DNA of 64,000 nt from Diplonema japonicum (taxonomy: Eukaryota > Euglenozoa > Diplonemea > Diplonemida > Diplonemidae). Numbering within the stretch: position 1 is the stretch's first letter; every line of letters starts with the position of its first letter. The notes under the pieces were generated by a model. It had not been told where the DNA came from. It searched no databases and saw nothing but the letters and a program-made list of their open reading frames with translations. The stretch covers positions 186,001 through 250,000 of the forward strand of contig OZ025705.1 in assembly GCA_964019335.1 (NCBI GenBank). Direction: 5' to 3'. A program made the position numbers and the translations under genes. Below, piece by piece: positions 1-10,321 of this stretch.

Positions 1-1186
1 GTAAGTAAAAAAAATTTAAAAAAATAAAAAATTCGAAGATCTTCAGTTGGCAGGGAGGTGCTCACTGCAAAAAGAAAATAATAACAGAGCGTTACGTTGC
101 CCAAGCATCCCGGGTGCGGGACAGACGAAAGAAAGGGAAACAAAAAGAAAACATAAAAGAGAGAGGGGAAAAAAAAAAAAAAAAACAAGTGCTGAAGTAG
201 AATAAACTTTCTTCTTCTTATTTTTTATTTGAAAAAAGATAGCCCGAGGACTCAGGGTGAAGATCTTTTTCCTTTTTTTTTAAAACGAGAAAGAAAATAT
301 CATTTCTTTTTTTTTTTTTTAAATACTTACTCTATTCTCTTCAGTAGAATAATATAATAGTTAAAAAAATAAAAAAGAAACTAAAAAATAAAAATGAAAT
401 CGGTGTAATCCTTGATATCTCTGATGTTCTTCCCAGAATTTTATCTTGTGCCCAAATCTCGAAAAAGAACAAGCTTCGACTTTAAATTTTAATTCTAGTA
501 AAACCTTTGGGCTCAACTTTCCAGGGAACACCTCCGAGACATGATAAGTACAGCCCATCCCTCAAAAGAGAAAAGAAAGAAAAAACAAAAAAAAAAAAAA
601 CATTTAACAGCAGCCCAATTCCTTTCTAGTAGATTTCAGGCCAGACCATCCAGCATCCGAGAGTAGTAGTAAAGGGTGAAGCTACTGTAGAAAAGAGGAA
701 GAAAAAGTTAAGAAGAAATTCTTTCATTGATCTCATAAGTTGTGTTAAAAAAGCAAAAAAGAAAAAAGAAATAAAAAGGTAAGTAAGTGATTTGTTCAGC
801 ACTCTTGCCCTAACAAAAGAAACCTTTGTAAAGAGACAAAAGAATTTTTGTAGGGCTGTCAATCCATCTTTTTCTAAAGAGAAAGCAAAAACAGAGCACA
901 AGAGGCTGAACAACTTACTGGATTAAACAAAATAAAGGAGGGAAAGGGGAAGAGAAAACACAACCTGGAATGCAATCGATGGGGAAAGGAGAAGTAAGTA
1001 TTATAGGAGTATTTCTTCTTTTTTTTTAAAATAAAAAGCTTGTTGCATAAAATATTATCTTTTGAGTGGCTAAACCCCATAAAAGACCGTTCTTCATGGG
1101 TCCTACAACTTCCTAGAGAGAGAGAGAGGAAGAAAAACCAAAAATAAACCAGATTTTCAGAAAAGTGATGTCGGTTATCTTCAGCA
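1..1186. other. AT-rich spacer, left edge
   Basis: No convincing gene is seen. The + strand is purine-rich with A runs, so the transcribed minus strand is pyrimidine-rich. Open frames here are low-complexity and lack any family signature. It would be the 3' flank of the Cys-repeat gene whose stop is at 1187. Confidence 0.5.
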
Positions 1187-3466
1187 TCAGTGGGTGTCAA
1201 CAGGGCAGGCCTCCACAGGGGTCACACCAGTGCAGGTCCCGTCGTTTCCAATCACACACTTCTGGCAACACCCGTAGCAGCTGCCAGGAGCCTTGGGGCA
1301 GTCCAAGCTGGCACACTTCAGCCACTTGTTGCAACCTGTGCAGGCATCGCCCACGCACGGGTTGAACTCACAGTTGTTCTTCGGATTCCTCGAGACGTAC
1401 TTCCCGTTGGGGCACAGCTTCGCATCCAGAGGGCACACAGGGGAAGAGGGGCACTTCGGGAACTCACAGTTGTTGGCGGGGTCCCTCGAGACGGAGCTGC
1501 CGTCGGGGCAGATGAAGGCATCAGCAGTGCACACCCTCTTCGAGCACCCGCACTTCGTGCAACCACAGCCATCAACCACACATTCCTCGTCAGCGGCACA
1601 CCCGCCGTTGGCCGGTGTGGTGCAGGGGTTCACAAGGCAGTTGATTTGTTCCACACACTTCCCGTCACAGTTCTTGCACTGACCCTTCGAGCAGGTAGGG
1701 CACTCGCGGAATTCACAGTTGTTCTTGGGGTCCCTCGAGACAAACGAACCGTCAGGGCACAGCTTTGCATCCTGGGTGCAGTACACAACAGGGCACTCGG
1801 GGAACTCACAGTTGTTCTTGGGGTCCCTCGAGACGAACGAGCCATCAGCACATTCCCTGACATCCAGAGGGCAAACAGGGGAAGAGGGGCACTTCGGGAA
1901 CTCACAATTGTTCTTGGGATCCCTCGAGACGGACGAACCGTCAGGGCACAGCTTTGCATCCTGGGTGCAGTAGTGGGTGTCAACAGGGCAGGCCTCCACA
2001 GGGGTCACACCAGTGCAGGTCCCGTCGTTTCCAATCACACACTTCTGGCAACACCCGTAGCAGCTGCCAGGAGCCTTGGGGCAGTCCAAGCTGGCACACT
2101 TCAGCCACTTGTTGCAACCTGTGCAGGCATCGCCCACGCACGGGTTGAACTCACAGTTGTTCTTCGGATTCCTCGAGACGTACTTCCCGTTGGGGCACAG
2201 CTTCGCATCCAGAGGGCACACAGGGGAAGAAGAGCACTTCGGGAACTCACAGTTGTTGGCGGGGTCCCTCGAGACGGAGCTGCCGTCGGGGCAGATGAAG
2301 GCATCAGCAGTGCACACCCTCTTCGAGCACCCGCACTTCGTGCAACCACAGCCATCAACCACACATTCCTCGTCAGCGGCACACCCACCGTTGGCCGGTG
2401 TGGTGCAGGGGTTCACAAGGCAGTTGATTTGTTCCACACACCTCCCGTCACAGTTCTTGCATTGACCCTTCGAGCAGGTAGGGCACTCGCGGAATTCACA
2501 GTTGTTCTTGGGGTCCCTCGAGACAAACGAACCGTCAGGGCACAGCTTTGCATCCTGGGTGCAGTACACAACAGGGCACTCGGGGAACTCACAGTTGTTC
2601 TTGGGGTCCCTCGAGACGAACGAGCCATCAGCACATTCCCTGACATCCAGAGGGCAAACAGGGGAAGAAGGGCACTTCGGGAACTCACAGTTGTTGGCGG
2701 GGTCCCTCGAGACGGAGCTGCCGTCGGGACAGATGAAGGCATCAGCAGTGCACACCCTCTTAGAGCACCCGCACTTGAAGCACCCGCACGAACCCACACA
2801 CTCCTCGTCAGCAGCACACCCACCGTTGTCCGTCAAGCAAGGGTTGTGGATGCAATTCACCTGATCAATGCACTTCCCTTCGCAGTCGGGGCACTGGCCT
2901 TTGGGGCAGCCCTCCTTCGGCTTGCAACCACAGCCGCATTTCACGTCGGACCAGTGCTCGAACCCTTCCTTGCAAATAAAGTCGATGCGCGTGCAGGTCT
3001 CGTGGTCCCCCATGAAGGTTGCGCCCTTCGGGACACAGGCGGGGACAGGGCACTCAGGGAAGGCGCAGTTCTTCTTCGGGTCCCTCGACACGGTGGATCC
3101 ATCGGGACAGGTCTTCACTTCCTGGGTGCACACCCTCGTGGGGCACTCGGGAAACCTGCAGTTGTTGAAGGGGTCCCTGTGGATCTCGCTCCCATCTTCG
3201 CACACCTTTGGCTGCTGGTCGCAGTCCTTCGGCTCCAGACAGCAGGCGCTGCACTCCCCACAGTAGTTCGCAACGCACTTCTCCCCATCCCCGCAGGGGT
3301 CCTCCTGACAGGGGTCCTTCGTACACTGCACCATGTCCTCCCTCACACACTTCCCATCGCAGTCCCTGCACTTCTTCTCGTTCCAGCAGGGCTTCTCAAG
3401 CCTCTTCAGAGTCAGGGTGCGTCCCTCCGCAAGGGCGAGGAGCCCCGCAAGGATTAGGAGTTTCAT
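1187..3466 (-). CDS. Secreted Cys-rich repeat protein (759 aa)
   Basis: Single exon, 759 codons. An N-terminal signal peptide (about residues 1-15, MKLLILAGLLALAEG) is followed only by cysteine-rich modules. Two module types alternate. One is a short unit of about 27-29 residues with the core CPDGSxVSRDPxNNCEFPxCP. The other is longer, with CxNCDGxCVEQINC followed by GGCAADEECV. No catalytic motif and no transmembrane segment is seen, so it is probably an extracellular or surface protein, perhaps binding, structural or inhibitor-like; the function is unknown. The C-terminal two thirds consist of two nearly identical 261-residue blocks, because 1190-1972 and 1973-2755 are a 783-bp tandem duplication. 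The start is preceded by an A tract and ACTAACA. The stop is TGA at 1187-1189. Confidence 0.9.
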   Translation of the reverse strand: MKLLILAGLLALAEGRTLTLKRLEKPCWNEKKCRDCDGKCVREDMVQCTKDPCQEDPCGDGEKCVANYCGECSACCLEPKDCDQQPKVCEDGSEIHRDPFNNCRFPECPTRVCTQEVKTCPDGSTVSRDPKKNCAFPECPVPACVPKGATFMGDHETCTRIDFICKEGFEHWSDVKCGCGCKPKEGCPKGQCPDCEGKCIDQVNCIHNPCLTDNGGCAADEECVGSCGCFKCGCSKRVCTADAFICPDGSSVSRDPANNCEFPKCPSSPVCPLDVRECADGSFVSRDPKNNCEFPECPVVYCTQDAKLCPDGSFVSRDPKNNCEFRECPTCSKGQCKNCDGRCVEQINCLVNPCTTPANGGCAADEECVVDGCGCTKCGCSKRVCTADAFICPDGSSVSRDPANNCEFPKCSSSPVCPLDAKLCPNGKYVSRNPKNNCEFNPCVGDACTGCNKWLKCASLDCPKAPGSCYGCCQKCVIGNDGTCTGVTPVEACPVDTHYCTQDAKLCPDGSSVSRDPKNNCEFPKCPSSPVCPLDVRECADGSFVSRDPKNNCEFPECPVVYCTQDAKLCPDGSFVSRDPKNNCEFRECPTCSKGQCKNCDGKCVEQINCLVNPCTTPANGGCAADEECVVDGCGCTKCGCSKRVCTADAFICPDGSSVSRDPANNCEFPKCPSSPVCPLDAKLCPNGKYVSRNPKNNCEFNPCVGDACTGCNKWLKCASLDCPKAPGSCYGCCQKCVIGNDGTCTGVTPVEACPVDTH
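1190..2755 (-). repeat. 783-bp in-frame tandem duplication inside the Cys-rich gene
   Basis: The stretch beginning gtgggtgtcaacagggc at about 1190 starts again at about 1973. The two 783-bp units match almost base for base, with only a few substitutions (for example aagagggg versus aagaagag). The period is a multiple of three, so the reading frame is kept. Smaller degenerate repeats of about 80-90 bp, each encoding one short Cys module, lie within each unit. Confidence 0.9.
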
Positions 3467-3547
3467 TGTTAGTTTTTTTTTTTTTTTTAAACCTTTAAAG
3501 AAATTACAACATTTTGCACAGGGTGAGAAGAATATAATATGTAAATG

Positions 3548-3590
<43 letters not shown>

Positions 3591-4214
3591 GGCTCCCTGT
3601 GTTCACGAGGGGTAGCTGAAATGATATTGCAAGTGGGAATAAAAAGCGAAAAAGTAAAAAACAGGTGAACAGGGATAAATACTGCATACGAATAAATAAT
3701 TCTTTATGACTATATGTCTTTGTTGTTCGCACGAGCAAAAAAAAGTTTTTAAAAAGCTGCGAAAATTTTCTGCTCGGCACAAGTTGCATATAGTTATAAA
3801 ATCATTTGTCGTAAAAAAAGTTGTCTCGATTTTAGTGGTGCCATGCAGTATGTGACACAGCGGCCACCCTTGTGAAACTTCGCCCCGAAGCCTCTAATAA
3901 ATACTAAGAATAAAGGTGACTGACATCCTCAAGAGGAGCCTCCAACGTACCAGGAATTAAGCAGAGGTTGCTTCCATGGCCCGTATCAGTCTATCGCCGG
4001 AAAGGTTTTGGCATGTTGAAAATTTTCGATCGCGCGTCAGCTTTTGCCACGAGGTCCTCCAGATGTGGGCTTTGGCCCCATGTCTGGAGTAATCTGCATG
4101 CCACTTTTCGTAATGTTGAACCACTCAAACCAGCTCCCCCATACCTTCCAGCCCATGCTCGTATTTTGGATCCACAGATCCTCGATGTCCTCGATGCCAT
4201 GCTAGCCGAATCTG

Positions 4215-5815
4215 GCTTTGGATTTTGGCAAATGTTAAAATGCAACACGACTTCAAAACCTTTCCAAAGATGGATTACTGATACGGATGTTCCATCCTCT
4301 GACCAGCAGCCAACCATACTTCGGGTACTCACTGATGTACAACTTGCCTCAAGTTCCCCACCTTTTCTCCTGCAAAGCCGCACACTTCTTGTAACCCATA
4401 TTTACTAATGCCCTTAATTCCGTATGAAGATAGGATCTTTGTATTATTATCGTTTGGTCGATATATCATGAGTTGTAATTGTTAACCTTCTTGGCATGAT
4501 TGCTTCCTTAACACTTAAAGACCAGTTTTCATTTGTGAGCAGTGTAGTGTTCCCTCAATGCTGCTGTTTATTTTTTTGTTTCAAACAATAGATAAAATCA
4601 CAATAACGTCGGATCAACGTCCACATACTTCCGCTATTCTATTCCATTTTAGAGGAGATGCACTCTTCTGGCAAGCTAGTGTAGATCACATTAGTGCTTC
4701 AAGGATTGTCAGACGCCTGCTCAAGTAAGATGTGCATAAAAGGCTCTTCTGTGAGGGCATGTGTCGACTCCACATGTAATTCGTGACATGGATGAAATAG
4801 GTCTAAAATAGGTCCAAAGATGGGCTGACTTCCTCCCTCAGTGTTTTCATGTCTTCACTCCTAACTTCTCTACCATCTCAGACCTCAGAGGCCTTCTCGT
4901 ACTTGGTGCGGCTCTTCACAGGTCCCCACCCACTTCGCTATGGTTTCCTAATCGATTTCTCTTTTTTCTTTTTTTCACTCACTGAGGGCCTCATTATTTC
5001 CTCCGGCGACGACGGACGCAGCGGCAAACCCAGGCAGAGGTGGCAGGCACCTGCAGAACACGAACGACCAATAAAGTACAGAAACTGTTAGCTTTAGAAT
5101 CATTGGTCTTTACTTTTTCTTTTCTTTTTCTTTTTCCTTTAGCCCACCACTCTCGTAACAGTCCGAGAAGGCCTCTCTTCGCGCCTCAGCTATGACTGGG
5201 AACACCTCTTCAGCAACAATCTTTGGCTGGGTTGCAGGTATTTTAAAAGGATTGGTTTTTGTGATATAATGATGGGAAAAAAAGAGCTGTAAGAAATGTG
5301 GGGGTGAGAAAACGTTGTTGCATTTATGAAACTAAGGGGGCCCAAGTTGGGCATTTCCGGGACTAGGCGGATTTGAACACTTTGAAAACCAAGGGGGGTT
5401 TAAAAACTTAGGGATCAAGCATGAGTTTCTTTTTTCGAAGACTTGGGGTACTACGCAGGGATTTAGGAAACCTTGGGGACCGGATCAGAAACTTTTCCCT
5501 CCTCCGTTCTCGAACTGCATGCCGTCGTCGAACCTGTACCACATGCGAGTCTGGGACCACTCTCAACTAGAATACCAGTTGAGCTGCTGTACCGAAGAAC
5601 TGTGTACCCTGTCTGCCTCCCCACCTAGGTCAGCATGTCGAAGTTTGCGCGGCTAAGCGTCTGTTCAAAAAGTCTTGTGTGTACTCTGGCGATCCTATCG
5701 GTTCCCTAAGTGAAATCTGGCTTGAAAAAAAATCTCGGATTTTGACATGTTAAAATGCAACACGGCTTCAAGTCACTCACTGATGTACGACCAGTTGAAA
5801 ATCACAAATACGTGG
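4215..5815. repeat. Diverged dispersed repeat (two main copies and fragments)
   Basis: About 4227-4275 and 5737-5785 share tgttaaaatgcaacacg followed by rcttcaa. Both are followed by ctcactgatgtac (about 4328 and 5777). Shorter relatives with ggcatgtt(a/g)aaa occur near 4010 and 6095. Two fragments resembling cccttaggaaa with gcttgaaaaaaa lie at about 5705 and 6050. This is an old repeat family; no coding capacity was recognised. Confidence 0.45.
5069..5107 (-). ncRNA. Spliced-leader (SL) exon-like sequence
   Basis: Read on the minus strand this is exactly 39 nt. It starts ACCAATGATTC and ends CAGTTTCTGTACTTTATTG. The last 19 nt are the conserved half of euglenozoan spliced leaders (trypanosomes have a nearly identical ending), and the 5' part resembles the diplonemid leader as I recall it. 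It is followed by GTCGTTCG, so a GT sits at the expected donor position. A GCAGG/CCTGC hairpin lies about 15 nt further on. I see no clear Sm-binding site downstream, so this may be a pseudogene or divergent SL RNA gene, or the 5' end of an mRNA copied back into the genome. Only one copy is present in the window. Confidence 0.65.
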
Positions 5816-6055
5816 ATGACGGTAGGCCCCCATCCCGTTCCTGCGGCCCCAGCCACGACATCTGGTCGTCCTCCCGTCCCAAGGGGGTCGAAGAGAGGGG
5901 AAGCTGGTAGTAGCTCGGTTCTCCATCTTTCTCAGCCCGCCTACCCAGCCTCCTCCATTCCTTCAGGCAATGCGGCTTCGATGGTGTTTTCTGTGCCAGT
6001 GTTGCCCTTCGGGGAGGATTCGGAGGCGCCCGACTGTTGCTTAAAGTTTCCCTTA

Positions 6056-6765
<710 letters not shown>

Positions 6766-7095
6766 TTTATTTCTTTTTCTTTTTTTTTGAAAACGCTGTA
6801 TGTCGATACTAAAAGTGCTGCAGGGGTAGACAACATATAGAAAGATAAAAAAGAGACCTTTAAATAAAAGGGTACCCAAAATGGGTATTGAAAGTAAATT
6901 AAATGAGAGCTAAATCGTGTCAGTTGGCCTCCTAGTGCCCTGCCCTCGTACAGTATACGGAGGCGTTGAAGGGCTCGAGGGGAGGTGCTGAAACTTTCAA
7001 CATATAACTTAATGGGGAACAACGGTCCACCGAAGAGGGAGAAAAAAAAAAGCAGAGAAAAAGGTTTTGTCAACATTCTAGTAGGGCTGCCTTGA

Positions 7096-7677
7096 TCTAG
7101 TAATAGACCCCGTCGGAGGGGGGCGGCCCAAAGTGACAAAAAAAAAAGAGGAAGAAAGAAAAAGGAAAAAAAAAAAAAAAAAAAACTATTTCTTAGCGAT
7201 TGTGGCGCTGTGCATCAGCAATGTATGCAACGAATAGTTCACGGTAACCTACAAGATGTAATATCGTACGAGCAATGAAAAAAGAAAAAGAGGAAAATAA
7301 AAAAAGAGAGGCAGGTTTTTTTCTCTCTTTTTCTTTTTGTTTTAAGTTGGTAAAAATGCGTCACATTTCCATCTAGTAATAGACCCCGTCGGAGGAGGGT
7401 GGCCCAAAGTGACAAAAAAAAAAGGTATCTTTGAAGGGAAGCTGCAGTATGTGACAGGATCGCCTAAAAAGAGGAAGAAATAAAGGGGAAAAAAAACTAT
7501 TTCTTAGCGATTGTGGCGCTGTGCATCAGCAATGTATGCAACGAATAGTTCACGGTAACCTACAAGATATAATATCGTACGAGCAATGAAAAAAAAGGAA
7601 AATAAAAAAGAGAGGCAGGTTTTTTTTCTCTCTTTTTCTTTTTTTTTTTAAGTTGGTAAAAATGCGTCACATTTCGA
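7096..7677. repeat. Two-unit tandem duplication in spacer
   Basis: Both units start with tagtaatagaccccgtcgg and share the block from actatttcttagcgattgtg to aatgcgtcacattt. Unit 2 has about 43 extra bases (7424-7466) that form the short hairpin element. Unit 1 has only A-rich sequence at the same place. No coding capacity is seen. Confidence 0.85.
7424..7466 (-). repeat. Short hairpin element, copy b
   Basis: The + strand core is gaagggaagctgcagtatgt followed by gacaggatcgcctaa. It belongs to a family with copies at 10404, 12398, 15783, 22014 and 23933. It is present in unit 2 but absent from unit 1 of the surrounding tandem duplication. It lies about 400 bp downstream of the stop of the Ser-rich gene. 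Confidence 0.65.
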
Positions 7678-7873
7678 TACAGCCACCGCAAGAAGTATTC
7701 CACTGACCGTTACACGTTGCCATGCTAGATAGCAACGAATATCTGTTTCAGCAGGGATTACGGCGAAGAAGTGTGGGAGAGCTCTTTTTCTCGGGAAAGA
7801 AGGAGCTTTTTGTTAAGTTTTAATACTGTTACAAATTCTGGAATGAAGAAAGGGGTGCAACGATCTGGAGTGT

Positions 7874-8584
7874 TTAGTTGCTGATCTTGACGCATTGTGG
7901 GGCGTAGTGGCACCAAGACAAGCACCTCGCCCAGTGCGAGTTCTGCTGGTAGCACGACAGACCAGCCTCGCAGCAGTTGGGGTTCGTGAGGCATCCTTGG
8001 TACGTACCAAGTCTGCGGGCGCAGGTGTCGGGAGAAGGCGGGCTGTTCCCGCTGCTAGAACTGCTGCTGCTAGAGCTGCTTGAACTGCTGCTGCTGCTGC
8101 CGGAGCTAGAACTGCTGCTGCTGCTGCTGCTGCTGCTGCTCGAGCTAGAACTGCTGCTGCTGCTGCCGGAGCTAGAACTGCTGCTGCTGCTGCTGCTGCT
8201 GCTCGAGCTAGAACTACCACCACCGCTGCTGCTGGAGCTGCTTGAACCACTGCTGCTGGAGCTACTGCTGCCTCCACTGCTGGAGCTGCTGCTGCTTGAA
8301 CTGGAGCTAGAACTAGAGCTGCTGCTGCCACTGCCTGGGGTAGGGGGGGTCGGAGGTGTTGGGGTCGGAACAGGAGCCGGCACCGTTCCCGCCATGTCAG
8401 GGCACCACGTCGACCAGTTCCACTCGCAAGTGCTCTTGCTCCCCCCACCTCCCCAGCAGGGGTCAGACCACCCCCCAGTCCTGAAGCATGGCTCCTTCTT
8501 ATCAATGCAAACCTGACACTGCGCCACAGTCTGTCCGGAGACACTAGCCGCGAGCAGCAGCAATGCAACAATCATTTTCATCAT
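7874..8584 (-). CDS. Secreted Ser-rich protein with two Cys-rich binding-like modules (236 aa)
   Basis: The signal peptide is about residues 1-18 (ends ASVSGQ). An N-terminal six-Cys module (spacing C-x2-C-x6-C-x9-C-x9-C-x7-C) is followed by a Pro/Thr stretch, a pure Ser/Gly linker of about 100 residues, and a C-terminal eight-Cys module (C-x9-C-x5-CC-x5-C-x9-C-x3-C-x5-C). Both end modules are the same types found at the two ends of the GH18 chitinase at 44798-46312, and the C-terminal one also ends the LPMOs. The C-terminal module resembles CBM1 in having aromatic residues between the last cysteines. No catalytic domain is seen, so a cell-wall or chitin-binding role is inferred. The linker is encoded by CTG/GCT-type runs and is probably length-variable. 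Confidence 0.85.
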   Translation of the reverse strand: MMKMIVALLLLAASVSGQTVAQCQVCIDKKEPCFRTGGWSDPCWGGGGSKSTCEWNWSTWCPDMAGTVPAPVPTPTPPTPPTPGSGSSSSSSSSSSSSSSSSSGGSSSSSSSGSSSSSSSGGGSSSSSSSSSSSSSSSSGSSSSSSSSSSSSSSSSSSSSSGSSSSSSSSSSSSSSSSGNSPPSPDTCARRLGTYQGCLTNPNCCEAGLSCYQQNSHWARCLSWCHYAPQCVKISN

Positions 8585-8966
8585 TCTGACCGAACCTAAG
8601 CTACAAGGGTGGGGTTAAAAGGGAATGGCAATTAAAACGAGATAATATAGGTTTCAGCAAGACATCACAAAAGGATGAACGCCTTTCTAAAAGGTGTTCC
8701 AAATAAAAGGAAGGTGGTATAAAAATACTTTTGCATCAAGGGTGGACCAATATCCACCGCTCGACATTCGTACCTTTGCACCCATAATGGACCAGCTAGA
8801 GATGAATAGGGTGGAAGATAGAGAAGGCCGTCTTTGGAGACCACATGAAAGGATGAAACAATCACGATCACGATTTGTGGTGGTGACGACGAACATTCGG
8901 ATATATTATTTATTATTATATTATTATTATCATTATTTTCCCCTTTAAACTTTTCTCTTCACACAT
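8585..8966. other. Spacer
   Basis: About 380 bp without a supported gene. The open frames are short and unrecognised. A TA-rich trinucleotide stretch (ttattatta-type) lies at about 8900-8940. Confidence 0.5.
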
Positions 8967-9275
8967 TCAGAGCTTTGTCGCGACCACAGCCTTGATCTTC
9001 CCATCCTCTATGGTGAAGGTTTCCTTCGCCTTCAGTGTGAGGAGCAGCATCTTCGCCTTCATCGTGCGGGTGAACTGCTTCCCGTCGGCGGACGCTTCGG
9101 GCTCCGAATGCCCGTAGAAGTCAGGCATGTTACTCAGAAGCTGCTTCCTCAAGGCCCCCTTCCCATTCGCCTCAAACTTCGGGTTCTTGAAATGCACGTC
9201 TTCCGTCATCAAGCTCAGCATCCCGTCAACGTCCTTCGACTTCGTGAACTTCGTGTACTGCGCGATAACCTCCAT
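8967..9275 (-). CDS. SnoaL-like / NTF2-fold small protein (102 aa)
   Basis: From MEVIAQYTKF the protein is 102 residues with the usual SnoaL-like layout: an N-terminal helix with KDVDGMLSLMTEDVHFKNP, then beta strands ending with ETFTIEDGKIKAVVAT. Such proteins are small alpha+beta barrels, either enzymes or binding proteins, so the substrate cannot be named. I chose the ATG at 9273-9275 because a pyrimidine-rich stretch ending CATCTGCAG, a good trans-splice acceptor, lies just upstream. An in-frame ATG at 9324-9326 would add 17 Pro-rich residues. No signal peptide is seen in the shorter form. Confidence 0.75.
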   Translation of the reverse strand: MEVIAQYTKFTKSKDVDGMLSLMTEDVHFKNPKFEANGKGALRKQLLSNMPDFYGHSEPEASADGKQFTRTMKAKMLLLTLKAKETFTIEDGKIKAVVATKL

Positions 9276-9453
9276 GTTTGCGATTGGTGTTTGTGGGGCT
9301 GCAGATGGGGGTGGGGGGGTTTGCATTTAAAGAATGCTTTGTTGCCCAAAAATAAAATAAATGAATAAAAGTAAAACCAGGGGGGGCAAGTACCTCACTC
9401 TTGCTTGTGACGAGGGGGACAGGGTGGGTGGGGGGTAGAAACTATATAAAAAG

Positions 9454-9515
9454 AGGGCTGCAAAAGCCGTAGCTGTTGCTATCCACTCTTTCTCTTGTTT
9501 CAAAAAAAATCAAAG
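9454..9515 (-). repeat. Conserved intergenic element (gggctgcaaa family), copy 1
   Basis: The + strand begins agagggctgcaaaagccgta and ends near ctcttgtttcaaa. Related copies lie at about 14798, 18988 (diverged) and 21061. In each case it sits a few hundred bases upstream of, or near, the next gene downstream. Just beyond it three copies share a 7-bp perfect hairpin GAGGAGG/CCTCCTC (9536-9557, 14877-14898, 21145-21166). Confidence 0.6.
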
Positions 9516-9633
9516 ATAAGTTTAAAGACGGGGAAGAGGAGGGACTCTTTCCTCCTCGAAAAAACAACTTTTTTATCTACAATTGCGGGGGGGGGGGGGG
9601 GGATAAAGAAAAAGAAAAGGGCACAGAGAGGGC

Positions 9634-9912
9634 TTATTTCCCAGGGAACTGAGCGTTCTTCTGCTGCTCAAGGAGTTCCTGGAACTTCTGCTTGAAGTGA
9701 GCGGAGTGGTCCCTCATCTTCTTGTTGAACTTGTCGGTGTGCTCCTTGATCATCTTCTCGAACTTGTCGTAGTGCTCCTTCATCTCAGGCGACAGGGTCG
9801 ACTCGTCGGGCTTGTCCGCGAAGAACTTCTTGTTCTGCTCCTCCATCTTCTTGCTGAACTCGGCATCGAGGCGGTCGAGCTTGTCGCTGAACTCCTGGTA
9901 CGTGGTGCACAT
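9634..9912 (-). CDS. Charged 92-aa protein of unknown function, copy 1
   Basis: MCTTYQEFSDKLDRLDAEF begins a highly charged protein, rich in Lys, Glu, Phe and Met, with a heptad-like helical pattern (KMEEQNKKFF, EHYDKFEKMIKEH, DKFNKKMRDH). There is no signal peptide or known motif, and I do not recognise the family. An identical copy is at 21244-21522 and a frameshifted copy at 14950-15226. Repeated copying with the frame retained in two of three suggests a real expressed gene. The ATG is preceded by an A-rich leader. Confidence 0.75.
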   Translation of the reverse strand: MCTTYQEFSDKLDRLDAEFSKKMEEQNKKFFADKPDESTLSPEMKEHYDKFEKMIKEHTDKFNKKMRDHSAHFKQKFQELLEQQKNAQFPGK

Positions 9913-10049
9913 CTTTTTTTCTTTTTTTTTTTAAAAGGTTGTTTGTGTTGTGTGGCCCTTTTGTTGTCTTATTTTGGAAAGAAGAACGATTCATAGAAAA
10001 CACAAAATATAAACGGATTCATTTTTCTCTTTTCCTTCCCCCTTCCTGT

Positions 10050-10111
10050 CCCTGACGGCGCCAAAGGATATTCAACGGCCTGAGAGGTCGTCCGAAGGTT
10101 CAGAAGGGGGA
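10050..10111. repeat. 62-bp conserved spacer box (5 copies)
   Basis: The box starts tccctgacggcgccaaagga and ends ccgaaggttcagaaggggg. Further copies lie at about 13597, 21660 and 24990, plus a partly deleted tandem copy at about 25053-25096. It lies 5' of both the 92-aa genes and the GST genes, so it predates the recent segmental duplication. Confidence 0.7.
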
Positions 10112-10321
10112 AAGGAGAAAGGGAGAGAGGGAGGAAGGGAGGGAGGGAAAGTATAAAAAAGAAGACTTGAACTGTATATTCTTAAAAGGGTACCTTCGTC
10201 CAGTGCAATGCAGGTCTGCACGCAACCACAAAAGAAGGTCACCCTCTTATTTGTTCTTTTTTTAAAGCCGCCACTTCCACGTAAAGACGATTATCACCTT
10301 TCATAAAAGGAAGCAGGGAAG

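Larger units (their letters stand above)
6766..7873. other. Spacer with tandem duplication
   Basis: No gene is seen. The spacer holds a roughly 280-300 bp tandem duplication (7096-7372 and 7373-7677), separately listed, and one copy of the short hairpin family at 7424-7466. Confidence 0.6.

Noticed and set aside
1190-3457. 755-codon open frame on the plus strand opposite the Cys-repeat gene
   Set aside because: Mirror of a GC3-biased repeat gene; lacks signal peptide, cysteine pattern or any family match. The same applies to long plus-strand frames at 16912-18756 and 58719-60398.
3841-3865. Seventh copy of the 37-bp hairpin family (gcagtatgtgaca)
   Set aside because: Only the loop and part of one arm match; the stem does not form, so it was not listed as a feature.
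3968-4408. Overlapping open frames on both strands (146 aa plus, 130 aa minus)
   Set aside because: No signal peptide, domain or codon bias; the region also contains a diverged repeat. Left as non-coding.
8047-8335. Regular short repeats resembling a CRISPR-like or satellite array
   Set aside because: They are CTG/GCT codon repeats encoding the Ser linker inside an open reading frame of a eukaryotic gene.
7977-8516. Plus-strand poly-Leu frame
   Set aside because: It is the complement of the Ser-codon repeats in the Ser-rich protein linker; no independent support.
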